A DNA stretch of 15,244 nt from Prevotella sp. (GTDB lineage: Bacteria; Bacteroidota; Bacteroidia; Bacteroidales; Bacteroidaceae): contig JAJPZD010000051.1 in the NCBI GenBank assembly GCA_021204605.1, positions 1 through 15,244 of the forward strand, given 5' to 3'. Under the pieces are notes generated by a model, which ran no database searches, had not been told where the DNA came from, and worked only from the letters and a program-made list of their open reading frames with translations. The translations under genes were made by a program, and so were the position numbers. Below, in pieces: positions 7,181-13,887 of this stretch (position 1 is its first letter; every line of letters begins with the position of its first letter).

Positions 7181-7807
7181 TTATAAGACCGATAAATTTG
7201 TGTTTTTCAATGCAGTAACTACAATCCTCTTATGCTCATCACTAATTTCTGAGAAACGAGAAAGGCTGTTAAGAGCGGCATGTCGCACGGGTATATTGTC
7301 ACCGTCCAAGACAGCTTGCGACTGGTCGATGAACTCGTTTATCTCCCTGAATGAAAGTTTTTTGTCTTTTATAAACAGTCTGGAAAGGACATTATAGCCG
7401 CAAATCATAACGGTGTCCTTATCTGAAGACAGCCATTTCAGAGCTAAGTTCTTTGCGTCGTCGATGTATTGAAACAGGTTGAAAGCAGCCATCTCTGCGA
7501 TTTCATAGTTGGTTATCTCACTCACCCAGAGTTCTGCCATATCCACCAGCATTTCGTTTGGGGGCATTAAGAGAGTGGCGAGGATTTTACATTCCCTGAT
7601 ATCCTCTTTCCAGAGAGCTATGGCCAAGTCATAATCCTTATCGTATTCGTTTGCCATTCGTTTTAGTTCAGGGAAAGAGATGCCCCAGTTAATTTTGTAG
7701 TCAAGTCCTTTGTTGCGCATTGAATGTGCCACTACACCGTTCATCATCAGTCTGAAGCGGCTCTTTATCTGTTTTAGTATTTTCAGTGTCTCTGGTTTCA
7801 TCTTCAT
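7181..7807 (-). CDS. AlkD-like HEAT-repeat protein (DNA alkylation repair family)
   Basis: This 208-residue all-helical protein resembles the PF08713 AlkD-type DNA glycosylases, which excise alkylated bases through a HEAT-like concave surface. Supporting pieces are YDLAIALWKEDIRECKILAT (59-78) and the segment AELWVSEITNYEIAEMAA (91-108). In Bacillus cereus AlkD the active site uses Trp109 and Asp113 in a W-D-x-x-D block. The aligned block here reads Y101-E-I-A-E105, so Tyr and Glu replace both. Activity may be altered or absent, as in the non-glycosylase AlkD2 branch. The ATG at 7807 overlaps the DPP III stop by one base (TAATG), indicating coupled translation; a second Met two codons later is an alternative. 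The family call is fairly sure, but the enzyme function is not. Confidence 0.75.
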   Translation of the reverse strand: MKMKPETLKILKQIKSRFRLMMNGVVAHSMRNKGLDYKINWGISFPELKRMANEYDKDYDLAIALWKEDIRECKILATLLMPPNEMLVDMAELWVSEITNYEIAEMAAFNLFQYIDDAKNLALKWLSSDKDTVMICGYNVLSRLFIKDKKLSFREINEFIDQSQAVLDGDNIPVRHAALNSLSRFSEISDEHKRIVVTALKNTNLSVL

Positions 7808-9783
7808 TATATTAGGGTGGCATACTCTTTACTGTAGCGCAGCATCTGTTGCATGTAGCTTTCTGTATAGTCAACGGCAATGTCGGTAACGTTGCCGTCT
7901 TTGTCGGTTACGGGTGTGAGAACAGGGTTTATGAAACCTTTATAAGGAGGGATGCCCAACTTATTGTAGCGTTTCAATATTTCTTCGTGCAATGTCAGGT
8001 CAACCTTTACGCCATAACTTTCCACGATGTTGCGTGCCGCCTCATAGTCGCCCTCGCTTTTTATCCTTTGTATTTCAGCGAGTAGTGAAGCGAATAGGTT
8101 TCGCAGTTGTTCGTAACTGTTTATTCTCACGAATGTCTTGCCGTTGTGTTTTACTAAGTCCACCACATTGTGTGCTTTTCCTTTTTCGTAGCACCAGTGG
8201 GCAATCAGAGCACGGTTGCGCATGTGTGCTTCTTCTATGTTGTTGCCTTTCTGGATTCTTGCAAGTTGAGTGAGTAGTCCGTTCATCATGAATGTGTAAT
8301 ATTCTGACTTGTATGCCTGACTGTTTGGCAGAAGACCAAGCTGCACGAGTTTCTCGTCAGCCGCAAAATACAGTCCGAACAGGTCGGCTCTTGTTTCCTC
8401 AATAGTGTTGCCGTATGCTTTTAACGCATCGGGGTCAACGCCTTCGAGCAGCCGTCCACTACCATGTCCTAAACATTCGTGAAGGTCTGTGTGTATCACG
8501 TCGCAGATGTCCCCGTATTTTCTTATCATTTCCTTAGTCGGTTCGTCAATAACAAACTCATCGATGAAACCGTTTCCTCTTGCCGCCTGGTTGTATGCAT
8601 AAATTATGTTGCTTATTGTGATACTCTTGCTGCCGTACCTTGCCCTTATCCAGTCGGCATTGGGCAAATTTATTCCGATAGCCGTTGAGGGGTATTCGCC
8701 ACCTCCTAACATGGCGGCGCATATTACTTTAGCCGATACTCCGCTTACCAGAGGTTTTTTGAAGCGAGTATCTATGGGGGAGTTGTCCTCAAACCATTGA
8801 GCGTTGTCGCTGATTAGTTTCGTGCGTTCTGATCCTTTTACATCACGGTATTCCACGAGTCCTTCCCACGTGCCTTTCAGTCCTAACGGGTCATCATAAA
8901 CTTCTATGAAACCATTTATGAAGTCGATATACGAGTTGTTGTCGCCGACCCACTGGATACAGTAGTTGTTAAATTCCCGCAGACTGCCTGTCTTGTAATA
9001 TTTGATTAGTGAACTTATAACGTCAAACTGTTTTTCGTTTTCTGCAAATTTCAATGCTCTTTCCAACCAATATACTATCTTGTTTATTGCGGCGCCGTAT
9101 TTGCCATTAAGATACCAGATGTCTTCTCGGATATTGTTGTATTCTTTAACTACAGTAGTATTCAGACCGTAAGACAATGGTTCTTTGTCGTCAACGTCTT
9201 TCAAGACAAGATAATAGTTCTCCACTTCTTCCTGGCTGACACCATCATAGAAATTGCATGCTGAAGTCAGTATCAAGTCATCTCCGTCTTTCTTGTTCAC
9301 CTTTACAGGGAACACGTCAGGGTCGAAGATTACAGGCAACAGTTCCTCACAAAGAGCGTCGATATTGTCGTAACCATTTAAATGGAGGCATGTTTTGTCT
9401 AAAGACTTGATAGTATTTATGAAGAAAACTTTTGAGAAACAAGGTTTGAATTTCTCACAGCCGTAATGGTGATAGATACCGTTTGAGAACCATACTCTCT
9501 TGAGGTACACTTCTAATGCCTTGAAGTCATCAGTGTTACGGTCTCCACTGTAATTCTGGTAGATTGTCTCAAATAATTTACGTATTAAGAGGTTGTATTT
9601 TCCGAACTGGTCAAAAGTGATATCCCTGCCAAATAAAGAGGCTTGAGAAAGGCAGAAAACCAATTGTTTCTGCCTTAATGATAAGTCCTCGAAGTTATCA
9701 AGTCGATACCTAAGAAGCTGTATGTCTTCAAACCTCTCGCCTGTGTTGAAGGCGAAAAGTCTGTCAGTTATGTCATTGCCCAT
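7807..9783 (-). CDS. Dipeptidyl-peptidase III family zinc peptidase (M49)
   Basis: This protein removes dipeptides from the N-termini of short peptides. The 658 residues are in the family range. The zinc motif is HECLGH (435-440), with His435 and His440 as ligands and Glu436 as catalytic base. This is the hexapeptide form, written HELLGH in animal enzymes. The second motif, EETRAD (462-467), supplies the third ligand, Glu463. Between these and the N-terminal lobe is GGGEYPSTAIGINLPNADWI (360-379), a conserved M49 substrate-cleft region. No signal peptide is seen, so it is probably cytosolic. It lies 15 bases after the AraC-type gene and overlaps the AlkD-like gene by one base. Together with PepD it would complete intracellular peptide recycling. 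Housekeeping turnover and a stress-linked role are both possible. Confidence 0.95.
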   Translation of the reverse strand: MGNDITDRLFAFNTGERFEDIQLLRYRLDNFEDLSLRQKQLVFCLSQASLFGRDITFDQFGKYNLLIRKLFETIYQNYSGDRNTDDFKALEVYLKRVWFSNGIYHHYGCEKFKPCFSKVFFINTIKSLDKTCLHLNGYDNIDALCEELLPVIFDPDVFPVKVNKKDGDDLILTSACNFYDGVSQEEVENYYLVLKDVDDKEPLSYGLNTTVVKEYNNIREDIWYLNGKYGAAINKIVYWLERALKFAENEKQFDVISSLIKYYKTGSLREFNNYCIQWVGDNNSYIDFINGFIEVYDDPLGLKGTWEGLVEYRDVKGSERTKLISDNAQWFEDNSPIDTRFKKPLVSGVSAKVICAAMLGGGEYPSTAIGINLPNADWIRARYGSKSITISNIIYAYNQAARGNGFIDEFVIDEPTKEMIRKYGDICDVIHTDLHECLGHGSGRLLEGVDPDALKAYGNTIEETRADLFGLYFAADEKLVQLGLLPNSQAYKSEYYTFMMNGLLTQLARIQKGNNIEEAHMRNRALIAHWCYEKGKAHNVVDLVKHNGKTFVRINSYEQLRNLFASLLAEIQRIKSEGDYEAARNIVESYGVKVDLTLHEEILKRYNKLGIPPYKGFINPVLTPVTDKDGNVTDIAVDYTESYMQQMLRYSKEYATLI

Positions 9784-9798
9784 TGTCGCATCAACAAT

Positions 9799-10212
9799 CT
9801 ACTTCGTATGCTCCAACTTATATTGCCTCGGTGTGACACCCTCAAACTTGTAGAAGGAAGCATAGAAAGTTTGACGGTTGGAAAAACCAACCATGTCGCT
9901 TATTTCTTCCATTGTCAAGTCATCGTTCTCTTTGTCGACGAGCAATTTTTTGGATTCTTCAATGCGATACTTGTTGACAAAAGTCGCATAATTCATCCCG
10001 AAGGCGATGTTTAATACGGCAGAGATGTATCGGGAGTTGGTACCTAACTCTTTTGCCAGGTTTTTGGCAGAATACTTTTTCTCCCGGTACTTTTTCTTTT
10101 TTTCTATCCTATTAATAATCTTCGTCTTCAAATTGCGTACCAACTTAGGGTTCACGAGGGTGCAATAAGTTGCATCCTTGCTACTATTGAATCTTACGTT
10201 GTACTTAACCAT
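9799..10212 (-). CDS. Minimal AraC-type DNA-binding regulator
   Basis: The 137 residues contain an AraC/XylS-type double helix-turn-helix and almost nothing else. HTH 1 is at about 47-68 (SAKNLAKELGTNSRYISAVL). It is followed by the linker helix NYATFVNKYRIEESKKLL (74-91). HTH 2 is at 100-120 (TMEEISDMVGFSNRQTFYAS), with the family end EGVTPRQYK. The first 45 residues are too short for a ligand-binding domain. They include a run of Lys and Arg (29-46) that may add DNA contacts. It is the first gene of a tight group with the DPP III gene, 15 bases apart, and may control that group or itself. The signal it responds to is unknown. Start ATG 10212 is the only sensible Met before HTH 1. Confidence 0.9.
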   Translation of the reverse strand: MVKYNVRFNSSKDATYCTLVNPKLVRNLKTKIINRIEKKKKYREKKYSAKNLAKELGTNSRYISAVLNIAFGMNYATFVNKYRIEESKKLLVDKENDDLTMEEISDMVGFSNRQTFYASFYKFEGVTPRQYKLEHTK

Positions 10213-10581
10213 ACCTTTTCTTTTATCTAATTGTTATCCTATAATTTTGTGGCAAAAGACAGGAGGCAAATCCATGCGTTTTCACCAAATGCCTGGTGCC
10301 TAATTAAACATGTTGCAAATATAATATTTTTTTTAATACACAAATAATTACGTTTTCTTTTTTAATAATTTTTGTGTTTATTTTAAATGTTTCGACTAAT
10401 TAGAGAAAAAGAACGACAAAGGAGCGACTTGTTATCAAATATTAATAAAACGGTGTTTTTTGAGTAAAAAATTACATTTTTCAACAGAGTGGCAAAAACC
10501 TTTTATGCACAAGAATCCATAATAATCTACTGAAAATCAATTTATTGTATCAACAAACATATTAACATTCCACAAAAAGTG
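10213..10581. other. 369-bp AT-rich gap without a protein gene
   Basis: No open frame of useful length exists on either strand. The gap holds homopolymer-rich AT sequence and two minus-strand promoter-like elements (10316-10323 and 10554-10585). A small inverted repeat CACCA/TGGTG (10283-10287 and 10294-10298) is set in a GC-richer island at about 10261-10300. A weak AAAAC/GTTTT hairpin lies at 10447-10459. It probably contains the end of the tilS transcript and a long leader for the AraC-type gene. An unannotated small RNA is possible. Confidence 0.6.
10316..10323 (-). promoter_or_regulatory. Candidate proximal -7 element for the AraC-type gene
   Basis: On the minus strand this reads TATATTTG, a match to TAnnTTTG, 103 bases before the regulator's ATG. 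A TTTG (10344-10341) lies 17 bases upstream, slightly closer than the usual 19-21. The very AT-rich surroundings raise the chance of a random match. Confidence 0.4.
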
Positions 10582-10585
10582 TCAA
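10554..10585 (-). promoter_or_regulatory. Candidate distal promoter just after tilS
   Basis: On the minus strand, TTG (10585-10583, overlapping the tilS stop codon) is followed after 21 bases by TATGTTTG (10561-10554). Both boxes and the spacing fit the Bacteroidota consensus. A transcript from here would run about 335 bases before reaching the AraC-type ATG. It could make a long leader or a separate small RNA. Confidence 0.4.
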
Positions 10586-11934
10586 TTTGTAATGCAGGTA
10601 ATTTTTAACATTATTTTTGTCTTGTCATCTATGCGAAATCGATTGTCAGGTCGGTTGTTGACGAGCCAGATAATCTTGTTGTTAGAATCTGTAAGCACGA
10701 GTTGGCGTTTTTTCTCAAAGAGGTTTAGTTTAATGTCGGTCAAATAGTCGCTCACGAGTTTTGAGCCTTTCATCCCGAAAGGGATGAAACGGTCACCGAT
10801 TTTTGTGTTACGAATTGTAAGTGGAAGTATTAATTTTGACAGGTCGGCACAAACACAGTTTTTCTCCTTATTAATTATGGTGTCTTTGTTGTAATCGGCA
10901 ATTTCCACACGGAATTTGATTTTCTCGTTGAATACGTATGTACCTTCTTCGGGGATGGTAATGATTTTCTGGATAGCTTCGGACAAAGGTTCGATGATTA
11001 TGACATCCCTGTCGATAAGAAGTTGGTGAGTAGGAGAGAAGAAAAGCCTGCCAGGTTCAGAATCCAACGAATTGTAAACCTGTTCTATCTGTGATGGGGT
11101 GAAGGTGTATGTTTTGAGAATATGGAACAGCAAGTTTTCTGGTGAGACGGATGCTTTTATTGAATTTATTGAGATTTTTGAAATATCGTCTCTGTCTTTG
11201 CTTACGGCATGTTCTGCCTCATTTTCAATAATGGAGTTGAAGGCGCGTGTTATCTCTCCGAGACGTTCCGCCGTCTTTGCGATACTGTCGTTGACCGAAG
11301 GGTTTATCTTTCTCATCAGAGGGATGATGTCGAGTCGGATTTTGTTTCTTACCATGTCATCCACGAGGTTCGTACTGTCGGTAACGAAGTCCTGACACTC
11401 TGCTTTCAGTTCGTTTTCTATCTCGTTGCGTGTCACGCAAAGCAATGGGCGCACGATATATCCGTTTTTTGCCTGTATGCCTGTAAGGCCATTTATTCCG
11501 GTTCCTCTTATAAGATTCATAATGACTGTTTCCACGGAGTCGTCCTGGTGGTGCGCCACACATATTGTCTCGGCCCCGATATCTTTTCTCAACTGTCTGA
11601 AATAGGTATATCTTAGTTCTCGTGCAGCCATTTCGATACTTATCTTGTGCATTTTGGCGAAGGAGACAGTGTCGAAATGTGCGAGATGTGGCTTGATGCC
11701 ATTTTTTTTACAAAATTCAGTGCAGAAGTTTTCGTCGCGTTCAGACTCTTCGCCACGCAAGTGAAAATTGCAGTGAGCAGTCTCTATGGGATAACCCAAT
11801 TGCAGTAGCGCAAGTGTCAGGCATACGCTGTCGGCGCCTCCTGACAGAGCCACGAGTTGTATTTCTTCCCTGTTCAGCAGATTATGTGAAGCTATGAATT
11901 CCGATATTTTCTTTAGAAACGGTTTACTCAACAT
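10582..11934 (-). CDS. tilS: tRNA(Ile)-lysidine synthase
   Basis: This enzyme joins lysine to C34 of the CAU-anticodon isoleucine tRNA in an ATP-dependent reaction, so that it decodes AUA. The 450 residues match full-length TilS. The N-type ATP pyrophosphatase domain has the P-loop SGGADS (31-36), NFHLRGEESERDENF (56-70), and the family motif AHHQDDSVET (127-136) followed by NLIRGTGINGLTGI. Residues about 225-330 form the middle domain. The C-terminal TilS domain includes KIGDRFIPFGMKGSKLVSDY (378-397). The ATG at 11934 overlaps the end of the RlmI-like gene by 11 bases, so translation is probably coupled. The gene is normally essential. Confidence 0.97.
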   Translation of the reverse strand: MLSKPFLKKISEFIASHNLLNREEIQLVALSGGADSVCLTLALLQLGYPIETAHCNFHLRGEESERDENFCTEFCKKNGIKPHLAHFDTVSFAKMHKISIEMAARELRYTYFRQLRKDIGAETICVAHHQDDSVETVIMNLIRGTGINGLTGIQAKNGYIVRPLLCVTRNEIENELKAECQDFVTDSTNLVDDMVRNKIRLDIIPLMRKINPSVNDSIAKTAERLGEITRAFNSIIENEAEHAVSKDRDDISKISINSIKASVSPENLLFHILKTYTFTPSQIEQVYNSLDSEPGRLFFSPTHQLLIDRDVIIIEPLSEAIQKIITIPEEGTYVFNEKIKFRVEIADYNKDTIINKEKNCVCADLSKLILPLTIRNTKIGDRFIPFGMKGSKLVSDYLTDIKLNLFEKKRQLVLTDSNNKIIWLVNNRPDNRFRIDDKTKIMLKITCITN

Positions 11935-13108
11935 AAAGAACCAGACCTTTGAGGTATTCGCCTTCGGGGTGATAGATATTAACAGGATGGTCGGCAGCCT
12001 GGTGCAACTGGTGCAGAATGCTCACTTTTCTGCCGGTGAGGGCAGCTGCCGTGAAGACGGCATTGCGGAAATTGTCTTTCGTTACCACTTGGCTGCAACT
12101 GAAGGTGAAAAGAATGCCGCCTTTCTTGGTACGTTCAAGAGCTTTCACGTTGAGACGAGTGTAACCTTTAAGAGCGTTATGGAGGGCGGAGCGGTGCTTT
12201 GCGAAAGCCGGGGGGTCTAAAATAATAAGGTCATACAAGTTTTTTGAAGCATCCAAAAACTTGAACGCATCATCACAGAAAGCCAGATGGCGCTTGTCGT
12301 CAGGGAAGTTCAGCTCCACATTGGCATTTGTCAGTTCTATGGCTTTCTCGCTGCTGTCAACGGAGTAAACAGTCTTTGCCCCGCCCCTCATGGCATAGAA
12401 TGAGAAGCCTCCCGTGTAACAGAACATATTGAGGACTATTTTGTCTTTGGCATAACTCTCAAGCAGTTTTCTGTTGTCTCTCTGGTCGATGAAAAAGCCT
12501 GTTTTCTGGCCTTTCAACCAGTCAACATGGAATTTCAGTCCGTTTTCCATAGCTATGTTATCGTTGCTGCCACCATAAAGAAAGCCGTTTTCTTGTCCGA
12601 GGTCGGCTTTGAAAGGCAGTGTGGTCTCGCTTTTGTAGAATATATTGCAGATACGGTTGCCCATCACATCTATAAGCATGCGTGCTATGTCGTTGCGGCA
12701 GACGTGCATACCCACACTGTGAGCCTGTAAAACAGCAGTCTTTCCGTAGCAGTCGATTACTAATCCTGGCAGGTTGTCGCCCTCTCCATGAACAAGTCGG
12801 AAGGTGTTGTTGTCGGGGTTGTCGGCTAAGCCGATGCGTTGCCGCATTGAGAGAGCTGATAGAAGCCGTTCTTTCCAGAAAGAGTCGTCTATTTTTATGT
12901 CCTCGAAAGACAGTACGCGCACAGCGATGCTCCCTATTTGGTAATGTCCTACTGCGATGAAGTCGCCTTGACAGGTAATCACTCTTACCACGTCTCCCTC
13001 CTCAATGCCATCGTCAATATGGCTGATAGCTCCGGAGAACACCCACGGATGAAAGCGTTTCAGGCTGTCTTCCTTGCCTTTTTTCAAATATACTTGTCTA
13101 TACATCAT
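11924..13108 (-). CDS. rlmI: RlmI-like 23S rRNA cytosine-C5 methyltransferase
   Basis: This is a SAM-dependent RNA methyltransferase of the E. coli RlmI type, which makes m5C1962 in 23S rRNA. The 394 residues nearly equal the E. coli length of about 396. An N-terminal PUA-like domain (about 3-75, with RFHPWVFSGAI) is followed by a linker domain. The Rossmann methyltransferase domain begins near 195 with GQKTGFFIDQRDNR. SAM motif I is NMFCYTGGFSFYA (227-239), and the acidic residue after strand 2 is Asp251 in VYSVDSS. Motif IV is ILDPPAFAK (296-304). A Cys in FTFSCSQ (338) is the candidate nucleophile. Start ATG 13108 overlaps the exonuclease gene by 11 bases; a second ATG directly follows and is an alternative. 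The exact target base in this organism is inferred. Confidence 0.9.
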   Translation of the reverse strand: MMYRQVYLKKGKEDSLKRFHPWVFSGAISHIDDGIEEGDVVRVITCQGDFIAVGHYQIGSIAVRVLSFEDIKIDDSFWKERLLSALSMRQRIGLADNPDNNTFRLVHGEGDNLPGLVIDCYGKTAVLQAHSVGMHVCRNDIARMLIDVMGNRICNIFYKSETTLPFKADLGQENGFLYGGSNDNIAMENGLKFHVDWLKGQKTGFFIDQRDNRKLLESYAKDKIVLNMFCYTGGFSFYAMRGGAKTVYSVDSSEKAIELTNANVELNFPDDKRHLAFCDDAFKFLDASKNLYDLIILDPPAFAKHRSALHNALKGYTRLNVKALERTKKGGILFTFSCSQVVTKDNFRNAVFTAAALTGRKVSILHQLHQAADHPVNIYHPEGEYLKGLVLYVE

Positions 13109-13778
13109 TCAATTGTTTCTGAGGGTTAGGTGATATCTCGGATAGATTATCTGATGCATCATCCTTCACGGTTATCAATACGTAGTCGCCGGTATTCTCC
13201 AATCGTTGCAGTTCTTCGTACAGCATTATGCACGCCCAAGCGTCGGTTGCGGCGTATGATTTTTGCTTTTCGGTCAAAACGTCGTTTTCCCAGTTGCTTA
13301 GCCTTGCTGTTTTGCTGATTTTCTCATGGAAGAAATTGGCATAGAGTTTTTGTAGACTCATGTCAGTTACGCCAAGTTCCCCAACATGTCTTTGCAAGTC
13401 GATGAACTTGCCGTAGTTGAAATCCTTGCGTTTTCTCAACGATTGTATGTCATCGCGCAGCGACAGTCCGATTTTGGGCACTGTTGTATCTTCCAATAGT
13501 CTTATCAGAGGGTCGGTCAATCCGATGAGGTTGAGTCTGAAAAGGAAACAAGAGTCATGTGAGGCAACCTGAAGCAAAGAGACCTTGCGAGTCTGACCCT
13601 TTTTGAAAGATGGTCGTGTTTCGGTGTCAACGCCTAATATTGGTTGTGAAAGCAGGTAATCTACGGCTTTCGCCGCCTCATCAGGTGTCGTTATGACAAA
13701 AATGCGTCCTTGGAAAACGACTTTCGGCAAATCAGGAATCAAATTTTTGTCAAACTTGTTATATATGATTTTCTTCAT
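13098..13778 (-). CDS. RNase D-like DEDDy 3'-5' exonuclease
   Basis: The 226 residues form a single DnaQ-fold exonuclease domain. ExoI is ILGVDTETRP (48-56), giving Asp51 and Glu53. ExoII is KIGLSLRDDIQSL (102-114), with Asp110 as the likely metal ligand. ExoIII is SYAATDAWA (174-182), giving Tyr175 and Asp179, the DEDDy form. The HRDC domains that follow in RNase D (about 375 residues in E. coli) are absent. The last 25 residues are polar and probably disordered. The fold acts on RNA or DNA 3' ends. The operon with an rRNA methyltransferase and tilS suggests an RNA substrate, but that is inference. It leads the operon, overlapping rlmI by 11 bases. Divergent from it, ftsK starts 109 bases away. 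Confidence 0.9.
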   Translation of the reverse strand: MKKIIYNKFDKNLIPDLPKVVFQGRIFVITTPDEAAKAVDYLLSQPILGVDTETRPSFKKGQTRKVSLLQVASHDSCFLFRLNLIGLTDPLIRLLEDTTVPKIGLSLRDDIQSLRKRKDFNYGKFIDLQRHVGELGVTDMSLQKLYANFFHEKISKTARLSNWENDVLTEKQKSYAATDAWACIMLYEELQRLENTGDYVLITVKDDASDNLSEISPNPQKQLNDV

Positions 13779-13798
13779 ACGCTGTGTTTAACAGTTTG

Positions 13799-13806
13799 CA
13801 AAAATA
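13799..13806 (-). promoter_or_regulatory. Candidate -7 element for the exonuclease-rlmI-tilS operon
   Basis: On the minus strand this reads TATTTTTG, matching TAnnTTTG, 20 bases before the exonuclease ATG, which would leave a very short leader. No TTG stands at the normal -33 distance, and the region is A-rich, so the match may be accidental. Confidence 0.35.
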
Positions 13807-13822
13807 TAAAAAAAAGAGCAGC

Positions 13823-13858
13823 TTTGTAACTTAATATAATAATTTTCAATTACTTTTG
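13823..13858 (+). promoter_or_regulatory. Candidate promoter for ftsK
   Basis: TACTTTTG (13851-13858) matches the -7 consensus TAnnTTTG and lies 29 bases before the ftsK ATG. TTTG at 13823-13826 could be the -33 box, but the spacer of 24 is a few bases longer than usual. The -7 box is the stronger part. Confidence 0.5.
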
Positions 13859-13887
13859 CATAATAAATATCCAGTCATTAAAAACTG

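Noticed and set aside
10242..10249. Plus-strand TAATTTTG box in the 10.2-kb gap
   Set aside because: No -33 element stands at normal spacing and no plus-strand gene follows; AT-rich sequence gives such matches easily.
10234..10275. 13-codon minus-strand open frame as a leader peptide for the AraC-type gene
   Set aside because: MDLPPVFCHKIIG shows no run of a regulatory amino acid and no paired terminator hairpin. A frame this short is expected by chance.
10447..10459. AAAAC/GTTTT hairpin as the tilS terminator
   Set aside because: The stem is only 5 bp and mostly A-T, and it lies over 120 bases past the tilS stop.
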